Shown: positions 1-9,414 of the stretch, in pieces
Position numbering within the stretch: the stretch's first letter is position 1
Layout: the number at the start of each line of letters is the position of its first letter
From: Pseudomonas sp. UBA4617
Lineage (GTDB): Bacteria > Pseudomonadota > Gammaproteobacteria > Pseudomonadales > Pseudomonadaceae
DNA: 31,180 nucleotides
NCBI RefSeq assembly: GCF_002386445.1
Contig: NZ_DGIR01000031.1
Span: 1-31,180, forward strand
Direction of reading: 5' to 3'
The notes under the pieces: model-generated
What the model was told of the DNA's origin: nothing
Databases searched by the model: none
The model's input: only the letters and a program-made list of their open reading frames with translations
Translations under genes and position numbers: made by a program

Positions 1-14
1 CGCGAAGAGGCCGG
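1..14 (-). repeat. Partial REP element at window edge
   Basis: The first 14 bases, CGCGAAGAGGCCGG, are the reverse complement of the start of the P. putida type REP element seen complete at 4752-4785. The rest lies outside the window. It sits just beyond the stop codon of the LysR gene, a usual intergenic place for REPs. Confidence 0.55.
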
Positions 15-33
15 CACAGCCAGCGCAGTTGGG

Positions 34-945
34 TCAGACCAACACTATCCGCTGCCCCCCCACATCCCGTGCATACCCCTCCAGCACCTGCCGGCACACC
101 CCGACCACTTCGTCCACCAGCGCCACCCCGGTCTGCCAGGCCACTACCAGCTCCAGGCTGGGCGGCGGTTGCAGCCCTTGCAGCAGCACCAGCTCACCGC
201 GGCTCAACTCGGCGTCCACCAGCGCTGGCGGCAACGCGCCAATGCCAAAGCCGTCGCGCAGCAATCGGGTAATCGCCGCCACCGAGTTCACGCAGTTCAA
301 CCGCGGCGTTTCGGCGCCCGCGGCTTGCAGCAGGCTCAGCACCTCCTGGTGCGGCCGAGAATTCTTCGAGAAGGTGATGATGCGCTCACGCGCCAGTTCG
401 GCCAGCGAGGCGTAGTCGCGCTGCTGCAGCGAGCCTGCCGCCACGATCCAGCCCATCGGGTAGCGCGCCAGGTCGAGGCTGCGGATCGATTGCTCGCGCA
501 CCAGGTCGGTCTGCAGGATCACGTCGAGAAAGCCTTTGTGCAACTGCTCGCGCAGATTCAGTGCGGTGTCGGCCACCAGTTCGATCTCTACCTGCGGGTA
601 GCGTTCGCTCAGCTCGGCCACCAGCGCGCTCATCCAGGTATGGATCACCGTGTCCATCACCCCGATGCGGATGCGCCCGACCTTGGCCCGGTCGCTGTCC
701 AGTGACTGCTTCATGGCCTTGGCGGTTTCCAGCATACGCTCGGCATACTCCAGCACCTTGCTGCCCTCCGGGGTCAGGCTGACACCACGAGAGTCGCGCA
801 GCAGCAGCTTCACGCCCAGGTCGGCCTCCAGTGCGGCGATGCGGCTGGACACCGAGGCCTGGGTGGTGAACAGCTTTTCCGCGGTCAGGCGGAAGCTCTT
901 GAGCCGGGCAACCCAGACGAAGGTTTCGAGGAAGCGAAGGTTCAT
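34..945 (-). CDS. LysR family transcriptional regulator
   Basis: A 303-residue protein starting MNLRFLETFVWVARLKSF, the usual opening of a LysR-type regulator. The N-terminal helix-turn-helix is around residues 18-42 (LTAEKLFTTQASVSSRIAALE), followed by the family's linker helix and a periplasmic-binding-like effector domain to the end. Length is normal for the family. The reading frame is open further upstream to 1071, but the start at 945 is chosen because homology to the HTH begins there and the longer form would run into the divergent gene's leader. It is divergent from the MFS transporter and pxpABC genes, with 128 bp between the two starts. By the usual LysR arrangement it probably controls that operon, with a 5-oxoproline-related inducer as a guess. 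No operator was identified with certainty. Confidence 0.88.
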   Translation of the reverse strand: MNLRFLETFVWVARLKSFRLTAEKLFTTQASVSSRIAALEADLGVKLLLRDSRGVSLTPEGSKVLEYAERMLETAKAMKQSLDSDRAKVGRIRIGVMDTVIHTWMSALVAELSERYPQVEIELVADTALNLREQLHKGFLDVILQTDLVREQSIRSLDLARYPMGWIVAAGSLQQRDYASLAELARERIITFSKNSRPHQEVLSLLQAAGAETPRLNCVNSVAAITRLLRDGFGIGALPPALVDAELSRGELVLLQGLQPPPSLELVVAWQTGVALVDEVVGVCRQVLEGYARDVGGQRIVLV

Positions 946-1073
946 GATCAGTTTTTCTTGTTCCAGACCGGCGGTTTTTCTCGTTGGACGCAGCTGGCGT
1001 GGCATCTGAACAATGATGCCCAGGCCGCGACCCTGTGTCGCCCGTAAAACAATACCAACAAGCCGAGGCAACC

Positions 1074-2360
1074 ATGAACCCCACCGGCGTGCAGCAGCAG
1101 GTCAGTCCATCCTCATCGACCGGGCCATTGGCCTGGTACCGTGATATCGATTCCCAGCAACGACGCACCTTCTGGAGCTGCAAGATCGGCTATGGCCTGG
1201 ATGGCATGGACACGCAGATGCTCAGCTTCGTCATCCCCACGCTGATCATGCTGTGGGGCATCAGCACCACCGAAGCCGGGTTGATCCACACCAGCACACT
1301 GATCGCCTCGGCCGCCGGTGGCTGGATTGCCGGCATCCTCTCTGACCGCATCGGCCGGGTGCGCACCCTGCAACTGACCGTGTTGTGGTTCGCCTTCTTC
1401 ACCTTCCTCTGCGGCTTCGCCCAGAACTACCAGCAGCTGCTGATCGCCCGCACCCTGATGGGCTTTGGCTTCGGGGGCGAATGGACCGCCGGCGCGGTGC
1501 TGATCGGCGAGGTGATCCGTGCCCAGGACCGTGGCAAGGCAGTCGGCATGGTGCAGTCCGGCTGGGCGCTGGGCTGGGGCCTCACTGCCATTCTCTACGC
1601 GCTGCTGTTTTCCTGGCTACCGGCAGAGCAGGCCTGGCGTGCGTTGTTCCTGTTGGGCCTGGTGCCGGCGATCTTCGTGATCTTCGTGCGCCGCCTGGTC
1701 AGGGACCCCGAGGTGTATCGCGAGGCCAAGGCCGTGCAAGACGCCGAGGCGCCTTCGCGCTTCTACGAGATCTTCGCCCCGGGCATGCTCTGGACCACCG
1801 TGCGCGCGTCGCTGCTGACCACCGGTGCGCTGGGCGGCTACTACGCCATCACCTCGTGGCTGCCGACGTTCCTCAAGAGCGAACGCGGCCTGAGTGTGCT
1901 GGGCACCGGTGGTTACCTGGCCATGGTGATCGTGGGTTCCTACATCGGTTATGTGGTCAGCGCGTACTTGTCCGACCTGCTCGGGCGCAAGAAGAACTTC
2001 ATCCTGTTCGCCGTGGGCTCGTTCGTCATCGTGCTGCTGTACACGCAAATGCCGGTCAGCGATGGCGTGATGCTGTGGCTGGGTTTGCCGCTGGGCTTCT
2101 TCGCCTCGGGCATCTTCAGCGGCATGGGCGCATTTCTCACCGAGTTGTTCCCCACGCGCATCCGCGGTTCGGGGCAGGGCTTCTGCTACAACATCGGCAA
2201 GGTCGTGGCGGCGCTGTTCCCGCTGCTGATCGGCGTGCTCGGCCAGAAGGTGCCGCTGGGCCTGGGTATCGGCGTGTTCTCCGCGGTGTCGTACGGCGTG
2301 GTTATCCTGGCGGCGCTGAGCCTGCCGGAAACCCGCGGCAAACAGCTGCAGGCGCGGTAA
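1074..2360 (+). CDS. MFS transporter, metabolite:H+ symporter type, linked to pxpABC
   Basis: A 428-residue major facilitator protein. It has about 12 hydrophobic segments, the motif GLDGMDTQMLSF in the first membrane segment, and the loop 2-3 signature GILSDRIGRVRTL. This points to the acid:H+ symporter branch that includes sugar-acid and aromatic-acid carriers. The start MNPTGVQQQ at 1074 is chosen because GAGG lies a few bases upstream; a GTG at 1035 would extend it by 13 weak residues. The stop is 36 bp before the pxpA start, so it is probably the first gene of a transporter-pxpABC operon. Uptake of 5-oxoproline (pyroglutamate) or a related acid is inferred from this context only; the substrate cannot be read from the sequence. 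Confidence 0.85.
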   Translation: MNPTGVQQQVSPSSSTGPLAWYRDIDSQQRRTFWSCKIGYGLDGMDTQMLSFVIPTLIMLWGISTTEAGLIHTSTLIASAAGGWIAGILSDRIGRVRTLQLTVLWFAFFTFLCGFAQNYQQLLIARTLMGFGFGGEWTAGAVLIGEVIRAQDRGKAVGMVQSGWALGWGLTAILYALLFSWLPAEQAWRALFLLGLVPAIFVIFVRRLVRDPEVYREAKAVQDAEAPSRFYEIFAPGMLWTTVRASLLTTGALGGYYAITSWLPTFLKSERGLSVLGTGGYLAMVIVGSYIGYVVSAYLSDLLGRKKNFILFAVGSFVIVLLYTQMPVSDGVMLWLGLPLGFFASGIFSGMGAFLTELFPTRIRGSGQGFCYNIGKVVAALFPLLIGVLGQKVPLGLGIGVFSAVSYGVVILAALSLPETRGKQLQAR

Positions 2361-2396
2361 GGTAGGCATATGAACAACCACATGGGAGGCCGAGCG

Positions 2397-3149
2397 GTGA
2401 AACGCCTGCTACTCAACTGCGACATGGGCGAGAGTTTCGGCAGCTGGCGCATGGGCCTGGATGCCGAAGTCATGCCGTTTATCGATTGCGCCAACATCGC
2501 CTGCGGCTACCACGCCGGCGACCCTGGCATCATGCGCCGCACCGTGGCCCTGGCGCTGGAGCACGGGGTCACCATTGGCGCACACCCGGCCTACCCGGAC
2601 CTGGTCGGCTTCGGTCGCCGTTCCATGGCCTGCAGCCCAGAGGAAATCCGCGACCTGCTGCACTACCAGATCGGTGCGCTGGACGGGATCTGCAAGGTGC
2701 AGGGTGGCCGCGTGGCTTATGTGAAACCCCATGGCGCGCTGTACAACGACATGATGGCCGACCCGCTCAAGTTGCGCAGCGTGCTGGAGGCCGTGGCGGC
2801 CTATGGCGACGACCTGCCGCTGATGCTGATGGCCACCGCCGACAACCACGCAGCCCAGGCGCTGGGCGATGAAATCGGCGTGCCGCTGTGGTTCGAGGCG
2901 TTCGCCGACCGCGCCTACACCGCCAGCGGCCACCTGGTGTCGCGGCGCTTGCCCGGCGCGGTGCACCACGACCCGGCATTGGTTGTGGCGCAGGCGGTGC
3001 GTCTTGCCCGTGGCGAAACGCTGGTGGCCGACGACGGCAGCGCGGTGCAACTTGAAGCCAGCACCCTCTGCGTGCACGGTGACAACGACAGCTCGGTAGC
3101 GGCGGTACGGCAGATTCGCCAGGCCCTTGAAGCGCTGGAGTCGCCATGA
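2397..3149 (+). CDS. pxpA: 5-oxoprolinase subunit PxpA (LamB/YcsF family)
   Basis: A 250-residue protein of the LamB/YcsF family. Key stretches are LLLNCDMGESFGSW at the N-terminus, FIDCANIACGYHAGD, GVTIGAHPAYPDLVGFGRR and VKPHGALYND, which hold the family's conserved His and Asp residues. PxpA works with PxpB and PxpC to hydrolyse 5-oxoproline to glutamate with ATP. The GTG start at 2397 is preferred because GGGAGG sits 6 bp upstream and orthologues begin M-K-R-L-L-L-N-C-D-M-G. ATG codons at 2370 and 2382 are alternatives. The stop overlaps the pxpB start by four bases (ATGA), so translation is probably coupled. Confidence 0.93.
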   Translation: MKRLLLNCDMGESFGSWRMGLDAEVMPFIDCANIACGYHAGDPGIMRRTVALALEHGVTIGAHPAYPDLVGFGRRSMACSPEEIRDLLHYQIGALDGICKVQGGRVAYVKPHGALYNDMMADPLKLRSVLEAVAAYGDDLPLMLMATADNHAAQALGDEIGVPLWFEAFADRAYTASGHLVSRRLPGAVHHDPALVVAQAVRLARGETLVADDGSAVQLEASTLCVHGDNDSSVAAVRQIRQALEALESP

Positions 3150-3832
3150 ACCCGCGGATCGAAGTGGTGGCCGTCGACAGCCTGATGGTGCGCCTGTTCG
3201 AACGGATCGACGAGGCCAACATGCCCTGGCTGCTTGCTGCCAGCCAGCGCTTGCGCGCGGCGTTCGGCGAGCACCTGCTGGATCTGGTGCCGTCCTATAC
3301 CACGCTGATGGTGCAGTTCGCCCTGCCACCCGCCGCGGCGCGGGCGCTGATCAACCAGGCGCTGACGGGGCTGCGGCCGGATGTCGGCAGCGCCGGCCGG
3401 CAGCATGAAATACCGGTGTGGTACGACGCCAGCGTAGGCCCGGAACTGCCGCTGCTGGCGGCCCGCAGTGGCCTGAGTGAAGCGGAGGTAGTGCGCTTGC
3501 ACAGCGCGCGCGAATACCCGGTGTTCGCCCTGGGGTTCGCCCCTGGCTTCGGCTTCATGGGCCTGGTCGACGAATGCCTGGCCAGCCCGCGCCTGAGTAC
3601 CCCGCGCAAGCGCGTGGCGGCCGGCAGTGTCGGCATTGCCGAGCGTCAGACAGCGGCCTATCCGGCGGTTTCCCCGGGTGGCTGGAACCTGATCGGCCGT
3701 ACCCCGGTGCGGCTGTTCGACCGCGAGCGGGAAGGCTATAGCCTGTTGCAAGCGGGCGACCGGGTGCGCTTCGTGCCGGTATCGCGCAGCGAGTTCCTGG
3801 CCCTTGGCGGTGATGTGGAGGCGCAAGGATGA
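3146..3832 (+). CDS. pxpB: 5-oxoprolinase subunit PxpB (KipI family)
   Basis: A 228-residue KipI-like protein. The region ALGFAPGFGFMGLVD followed by LSTPRKRVAAGSVGIAERQT and YPAVSPGGWNLIGRTP is the characteristic C-terminal fold of this family, a cyclophilin-like domain. It forms the 5-oxoprolinase complex with PxpA and PxpC. Bacillus relatives were first described as the histidine kinase inhibitor KipI, but the co-occurrence with pxpA and pxpC supports the enzyme role here. ATGA overlaps join it to both neighbours. Confidence 0.93.
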   Translation: MNPRIEVVAVDSLMVRLFERIDEANMPWLLAASQRLRAAFGEHLLDLVPSYTTLMVQFALPPAAARALINQALTGLRPDVGSAGRQHEIPVWYDASVGPELPLLAARSGLSEAEVVRLHSAREYPVFALGFAPGFGFMGLVDECLASPRLSTPRKRVAAGSVGIAERQTAAYPAVSPGGWNLIGRTPVRLFDREREGYSLLQAGDRVRFVPVSRSEFLALGGDVEAQG

Positions 3833-4746
3833 AGCAGTTGCAGATCGAGGCCAGCACCCCGCTGTGCCAGTTGCAGGATAGTGGCCGCTTCGGTGTACGC
3901 CACCTCGGTGTGACCCAGGGCGGGGCGCTGGACTGGGTGGCGATGCACTGGGCCAACTGGCTGCTGGGCAATCCCCTCGCTGCACCTGTGGTGGAGGTGA
4001 CACTGGGTGGTTTCTGCCTGGTGGCCGAACAGGATTGCGTGCTGGCGCTGGCCGGCGCCGACCTGCAGGCGCGGGTCGACGATCAGCCGCTGGCACCGTG
4101 GCGCAGCTTTGTCTTGGCCAAGGGGCAGCGGTTGACCTTGCAGCAGCCGAAGCAGGGCGTGCGGGCCTACCTGGCAGCACCGGGCGGGTTCCTCGGTGCG
4201 GACGTGCTGGGCAGTTGTGCGACGGTGGTGCGGGAAGCACTGGGCGGCATCGATGGCCGCGGGGCCGCGCTAGGCAAAGGCCAGCTGCTGAGGTTCGCCG
4301 GTACCGCAACGACGTTGCGCGAGGTGCCGCCAGCGCTGCGCCCGCAGTACCCGCAAAAACCTGTGCTCGACCTGGTGATGGGCGCGCAGATAGGCGAGTT
4401 CAGCGGTATCAGTCTGTTCGAGGCGTTCAACCGTGAGTGGACGCTGGATAGCCGCGCCGACCGCATGGGCATTCGCCTGCTGGGGCCGCAGCTGGTCTAC
4501 CAGGGGGCGCCGATGATTTCCGAGGGTATCCCGCTGGGCGCGGTACAGGTGCCGCCGGACGGGCAACCGATCGTGTTGCTCAATGACCGGCAGACCATTG
4601 GTGGCTATCCGCGGCTGGGGGCGTTGACGCCGCTGGCGCTGGCCCAGCTGGCGCAGTGCATGCCGGCGGCAGTGGTGCGCTTCAGGGCGGTGGTGCAGGA
4701 CGAGGCCTGGCGGGAGCAGCAGGCATACCTGGACCGTTGGCGATAA
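3829..4746 (+). CDS. pxpC: 5-oxoprolinase subunit PxpC (KipA / biotin-dependent carboxyltransferase-like)
   Basis: A 305-residue protein opening with CQLQDSGRFGVRHLGVTQGGALD, the family hallmark. It continues with the central LVMGAQIGEFS and the late SEGIPLGAVQVPPDGQPIVL and DRQTIGGYPRLG motifs. It is the third subunit of the 5-oxoprolinase complex. Its ATG overlaps the pxpB stop (ATGA). The gene ends just before an inverted pair of REP elements, which marks the likely end of the operon. Confidence 0.93.
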   Translation: MKQLQIEASTPLCQLQDSGRFGVRHLGVTQGGALDWVAMHWANWLLGNPLAAPVVEVTLGGFCLVAEQDCVLALAGADLQARVDDQPLAPWRSFVLAKGQRLTLQQPKQGVRAYLAAPGGFLGADVLGSCATVVREALGGIDGRGAALGKGQLLRFAGTATTLREVPPALRPQYPQKPVLDLVMGAQIGEFSGISLFEAFNREWTLDSRADRMGIRLLGPQLVYQGAPMISEGIPLGAVQVPPDGQPIVLLNDRQTIGGYPRLGALTPLALAQLAQCMPAAVVRFRAVVQDEAWREQQAYLDRWR

Positions 4747-4751
4747 GGCTG

Positions 4752-4785
4752 CCGGCCTCTTCGCGGGTGAACCCGCTCCCACAGG
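4752..4785 (+). repeat. REP element, first copy of an inverted pair
   Basis: CCGGCCTCTTCGCGGG, the spacer TGAA, then CCCGCTCCCACAGG. This matches the P. putida REP consensus and can form a stem of CGCGGGT with ACCCGC. It lies in the gap between the convergent pxpC and VWA genes. Confidence 0.9.
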
Positions 4786-4815
4786 TACGGCGCAAGCCTT
4801 GAGGCCTGTGCGGGA

Positions 4816-4850
4816 CCTGTGGGAGCGGGTTTACCCCGCGAAAGGGCCGG
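4816..4850 (-). repeat. REP element, second inverted copy
   Basis: CCTGTGGGAGCGGGTTTACC followed by CCGCGAAAGGGCCGG is the same element on the other strand, about 30 bp after the first copy. Together the two copies could form a large cruciform or RNA hairpin that separates the two convergent transcripts. The second copy differs slightly from the first (GAAAGGG in place of GAAGAGG). Confidence 0.88.
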
Positions 4851-4861
4851 CACTGGCAACA

Positions 4862-6040
4862 TCACTTGGACAGGTAACGCATCCCTTCCTCCAACCCCTG
4901 CAAGGTCAGCGGGTACATCTTGTCTTCGATCAGGTCACGCACCAGATGGGTCGATGCGGTGTAGTCCCAGGCCTGCTTCGGGTAAGGGTTGATCCAGATG
5001 ATCTTGCGGAATTTCTCCATGAAGCGCTGCATCCACACGTGGCCGGCTTCTTCGTTCCAGTGCTCGACGCTGCCACCCGGCTGGGTGATTTCGTAGGGCG
5101 CCATGGCCGCGTCGCCGACGAACACGACCTTGTAGTCATCGCCGTACTTGTGCAGCAGGTCGAAGGTGGAATACCGCTCCGAGGTGCGGCGCAGGTTGTT
5201 CTTCCACACCGACTCGTACACGAAGTTGTGGAAGTAGTAGTACTCCAGGTGCTTGAACTCGGTCTTGCATGCCGAAAACAGCTCTTCGCAGACCTTGATG
5301 TGGGCATCCATCGAACCACCGATGTCGAACAGCAACAGCAGCTTGACCGTGTTGCGCCGCTCGGGGCGCATCTGGATGTTCAGCAGCCCGGCATCGCGTG
5401 CGGTGTGGTCGATGGTGCCGTCGATGTCCAGCTCCTCGGCGGCGCCTTCGCGGGCGAACTTGCGCAGCCGGCGCAACGCCAGCTTGATGTTGCGCGTACC
5501 CAGCTCGACCTGGTCGTCAAGGTTCTTGTACTCGCGCTGGTCCCACACCTTCACCGCCTTGCCCTGGCGCTTGCCGGCCTCGCCCACGCGGATGCCCTCG
5601 GGGTTGAAACCGCCCGAACCGAACGGGCTGGTGCCGCCGGTGCCAATCCACTTGTTGCCGCCAGCATGGCGTTCCTTCTGCTCTTCGAGGCGCTTCTTGA
5701 ATTCCTCGATCAGCTTGTCCAGACCACCGAGCGACTGGATCTGCGCGCGCTCTTCGTCGCTCAGCGAGCGCTCGAACTCCTTGCGCAGCCAGTCGTCGGG
5801 GATCAGCGCCTCGATGTGCCGGTCGAGGTTTTCCAGGCCCTTGAAATAGGCCGCGAACGCCCGGTCGAACTTGTCGAAATGGCGTTCGTCCTTTACCAGG
5901 ATGGCGCGGGCGAGGTAGTAGAACGCGTCCATGTCGGCGAACACCACGTGCTTCTGCAGGGCCTGGTGCAGGTCGAGCAGTTCGCGCACCGACACCGGCA
6001 CCTTGGCCGCGCGCATTTCATTGAACAGGTTGAGCAGCAT
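4862..6040 (-). CDS. VWA domain protein, CoxE-like, partner of MoxR ATPase
   Basis: A 392-residue soluble protein. The N-terminal two thirds are charged and helical, with a Gly-rich linker near residues 126-148. A von Willebrand factor A domain of the CoxE-like type follows. Its metal-ion (MIDAS) motif D-I-G-G-S is at residues 239-243 (LLLLFDIGGSM), and the later MIDAS-type stretch VVFVGDAAMAPYE follows. It starts 13 bp after the stop of the MoxR gene on the same strand, so the two are almost certainly one operon. MoxR/VWA pairs act as chaperone-like modules that load cofactors or mature protein complexes. The client of this pair is not evident from the neighbours. Confidence 0.88.
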   Translation of the reverse strand: MLLNLFNEMRAAKVPVSVRELLDLHQALQKHVVFADMDAFYYLARAILVKDERHFDKFDRAFAAYFKGLENLDRHIEALIPDDWLRKEFERSLSDEERAQIQSLGGLDKLIEEFKKRLEEQKERHAGGNKWIGTGGTSPFGSGGFNPEGIRVGEAGKRQGKAVKVWDQREYKNLDDQVELGTRNIKLALRRLRKFAREGAAEELDIDGTIDHTARDAGLLNIQMRPERRNTVKLLLLFDIGGSMDAHIKVCEELFSACKTEFKHLEYYYFHNFVYESVWKNNLRRTSERYSTFDLLHKYGDDYKVVFVGDAAMAPYEITQPGGSVEHWNEEAGHVWMQRFMEKFRKIIWINPYPKQAWDYTASTHLVRDLIEDKMYPLTLQGLEEGMRYLSK

Positions 6041-6053
6041 GGCCCGGCTCCCG

Positions 6054-6899
6054 TCAGCGGTTGCCGCGCCGGCTCATGAAGGCCAGGCGTTCGAGCAGCT
6101 GTACGTCCTGCTCATTCTTCACCAGGGCCCCGGCCAGCGGCGGGATGGCCTTGGTCGGGTCGCGTTCGCGCAGTACCGCTTCGCCAATGTTGTCGGCCAT
6201 CAGCAGCTTGAGCCAGTCGACCAGCTCGGAGGTGGACGGCTTTTTCTTGAGGCCTGGTACCTTGCGTACGTCGAAGAACACATCCAGCGCTTCGCTGACC
6301 AGGGCCTGGCTGATGTTGGGGTAGTGCACATCGACGATCTGCTGCAGGGTGGTGCGGTCGGGAAAGGCGATGTAATGGAAGAAGCAACGGCGCAGGAAGG
6401 CGTCTGGCAGTTCCTTCTCGTTGTTGGAGGTGATGATGATGATCGGGCGTTGCCTGGCCTTGATGGTCTCGTCGATTTCGTAGACGTAGAATTCCATCTT
6501 GTCGAGTTCCTGCAGCAGGTCATTGGGGAACTCGATGTCGGCCTTGTCGATTTCATCGATCAGCAGGATCACCCGCTCTTCGGCCTCGAAAGCTTCCCAG
6601 AGCTTGCCTTTTTTCAGGTAGTTGCGCACGTCGTGGACCTTGTCCACGCCCAGCTGCGAGTCGCGCAGGCGGCTGACCGCATCGTATTCGTACAAGCCCT
6701 GGTGGGCCTTGGTGGTGGACTTGATGTGCCAGGTGATCAGCCGTGCGCCGAACGAGGCGGCCAGCTGCTCGGCGAGCATGGTCTTGCCAGTGCCGGGTTC
6801 GCCCTTGACCAGCAAGGGGCGTTCGAGGGTGATGGCCGCGTTTACCGCCAGTTTCAGGTCGTCTGTGGCGACGTAGTCGCGGGTGCCTTCGAACTTCAT
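6054..6899 (-). CDS. MoxR family AAA+ ATPase
   Basis: A 281-residue AAA+ ATPase. Walker A is GEPGTGKT at residues 33-40, Walker B is ILLIDEID at 111-118, and sensor 1 is IIITSNNEKELPDAFLRRC with the arginine finger region. This is the standard MoxR layout, with a short C-terminal helical lid (VDWLKLLMADNIGEAVL). It lies upstream of the VWA gene in the same operon. It probably remodels a target protein with the VWA partner acting as adaptor. Such pairs are widespread in Pseudomonas. Confidence 0.92.
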   Translation of the reverse strand: MKFEGTRDYVATDDLKLAVNAAITLERPLLVKGEPGTGKTMLAEQLAASFGARLITWHIKSTTKAHQGLYEYDAVSRLRDSQLGVDKVHDVRNYLKKGKLWEAFEAEERVILLIDEIDKADIEFPNDLLQELDKMEFYVYEIDETIKARQRPIIIITSNNEKELPDAFLRRCFFHYIAFPDRTTLQQIVDVHYPNISQALVSEALDVFFDVRKVPGLKKKPSTSELVDWLKLLMADNIGEAVLRERDPTKAIPPLAGALVKNEQDVQLLERLAFMSRRGNR

Positions 6900-6921
6900 G
6901 GGGCATGTCCTCTCTTGTAAG

Positions 6922-6960
6922 CCTGTAGGGGCCTCTTCGCCGGCACGCCCGCGAATGGCC
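6922..6960. repeat. Degenerate REP-like sequence
   Basis: CCTGTAGGGGCCTCTTCGCC followed by GGCACGCCCGCGAATGGCC keeps the CCTCTTCGC core of the REP element but is rearranged. It lies in the 154-bp gap between the DUF748 stop and the moxR start. I see no other clear element in that gap. Confidence 0.35.
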
Positions 6961-7053
6961 CAACAACTGTTCTTGATCTGTCACCGACTATAACGCGGGG
7001 TTTGCCGGCTGGAAACGCAGACCGGGTATTCAGTCCCTGAATGCTCCGTCACT

Positions 7054-8133
7054 TCAGCCTCGGTCAGAATCTGGCGCGTCACGCTCATAGCGCGCATTGA
7101 ATGCCTGGATAAACCCGTTGCGCAGGATCTGCAGGAACGCCTCGAACGCGCTGATGTCCTGCTTGCGTACGCTGCCACTCAATTCCACGCGGGTCGCGAA
7201 CTGGTTCTTCGGCTGGTTTTTCAATACCGTCTCGGTCGCGCCCACCAACGCCTCCCAGACCGAGCGGAAGAAGCCTTTGTCCTTTTCTTCGACATCCTGC
7301 TGCCAGTCGAACACATCCACGTCGCGCAACAGCGGCTTGATGTAGCCGTTCAGGCGGCCGTTGGTGGCCTCGGCCTCTATCACCACGTCACCGTGCCCGG
7401 CATTGAAGTCGAACTTGCCGTAGGCACTGGCGAAATCATTGAGCTTGCGCAGCTCGATGCCGGTGGCGCGCAGGCGGAATTCGAAATCGTCGAAATTGCT
7501 GAACGGGTCGAACGTGGCGCGGCTTTCCACTTTGGCATCGCCCACCATCAGCGCCGTGCCATCGAAACTGGCGTCGCGTCGGCCTTGTTCGTCGCGGATG
7601 TTGGTGAGGTTGCGGATACTGGCGTTCAGCTGGGTGGCCTTGAGGTTGACCGGCGGCTTCGAGTTGAAGTTGCGGAAGGTCAGCACGCCTTCGTCGATGC
7701 GTACCTCATTGAGGGTGATCGGCAGCAGTTTCTCCAGTTGCTGGCGCCAGTCGGTGCCCTGGCCGGTCTGTGAGTTCTGCTTGTTGCCGCCGTCGACGAA
7801 GTTCAGTTCGGGCCGGTCGAACACCACTTCAGCCACCACTGCGCGGTCATACCACAGGGCGTGCCAGCTCACCGACAGGTCGATCAGCGGGGCGTCGAGA
7901 AACGGCACCGGTACCTTGCCGGTGGTCTTGACGATCTTCAACCCGTTGATCTGGTAGGCACCACGCCACCAGGCCAGGTCGACGTCGGTCACCTGGCCAC
8001 GGTAGTCGCCCATGTCGGCCAGTTTGTCGTTGAGGTAGTCGCGCACCAGGTAGGGCAGGGCCAGGTGCAGCGCCAGCAACAGCGCGATCAGGCTGGCCAG
8101 GCCGAACAACGGCCAGCGATAACGGGCTCTCAT
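7054..8133 (-). CDS. DUF748 domain protein, AsmA-like, envelope
   Basis: A 359-residue protein with a single N-terminal membrane anchor (residues about 8-30, WPLFGLASLIALLLALHLAL). A long periplasmic beta-rich region follows, with DUF748-type repeats such as VRIDEGVLTFRNFNSKPPVN and LNASIRNLTNI. DUF748 proteins resemble AsmA/TamB-type envelope proteins linked to outer-membrane lipid homeostasis. That role is family knowledge and is not shown here. It is divergent from cysK with a 134-bp gap. No strong sigma70 promoter stands out in that gap. Confidence 0.83.
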   Translation of the reverse strand: MRARYRWPLFGLASLIALLLALHLALPYLVRDYLNDKLADMGDYRGQVTDVDLAWWRGAYQINGLKIVKTTGKVPVPFLDAPLIDLSVSWHALWYDRAVVAEVVFDRPELNFVDGGNKQNSQTGQGTDWRQQLEKLLPITLNEVRIDEGVLTFRNFNSKPPVNLKATQLNASIRNLTNIRDEQGRRDASFDGTALMVGDAKVESRATFDPFSNFDDFEFRLRATGIELRKLNDFASAYGKFDFNAGHGDVVIEAEATNGRLNGYIKPLLRDVDVFDWQQDVEEKDKGFFRSVWEALVGATETVLKNQPKNQFATRVELSGSVRKQDISAFEAFLQILRNGFIQAFNARYERDAPDSDRG

Positions 8134-8267
8134 CGGAGTGTCTCCAAGGCAGCATGTGCGGTTGACCGCAACGCCACTCGCTGAGTTCGAACAGGCTTTA
8201 CGGGCTACCGGCTCGGGCTTACCCTTGAAGTCTTTCCCCGCTCGTTTTCATGCCAAGGACCCCTGCC

Positions 8268-9242
<975 letters not shown>

Positions 9243-9256
9243 ATGGCCTGTCGCTG

Positions 9257-9287
9257 ACCCGGCGCAACGTTCGTTGGCCGGGTTCAT
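9257..9287 (+). terminator. Likely terminator of cysK
   Basis: ACCCGGC at 9257-9263 pairs with GCCGGGT at 9277-9283, with a small inner AACG/CGTT stem. A weak T-rich tail (TTCATT) follows. It begins 15 bp after the cysK stop. Confidence 0.6.
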
Positions 9288-9325
9288 TGCAAAATTTTCA
9301 TCAATGAGTTGCCGCCCGGGTTATT

Positions 9326-9352
9326 TTTACAGCGGCGGCAGCGGTTTATGAT
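9326..9352 (+). promoter_or_regulatory. Possible sigma70 promoter for lpxO
   Basis: TTTACA at 9326-9331 and TATGAT at 9347-9352 each differ from consensus by one base. The spacer is 15 bp, shorter than ideal. It lies about 60 bp upstream of the lpxO start and its canonical AAGGAGT ribosome binding site at 9402-9408. Confidence 0.35.
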
Positions 9353-9414
9353 GGCAGGATGATTTACAGGAGTGCAGGGCCCACGGCGCTGTCTCTTCCT
9401 CAAGGAGTGAAAGC

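Noticed and set aside
4799..6079. Long plus-strand open frame (426 codons) opposite the VWA gene
   Set aside because: It lies exactly antisense to a well-supported VWA protein, has low-complexity Val/Leu/Gln-rich sequence and no domain; it is a GC-rich shadow frame.
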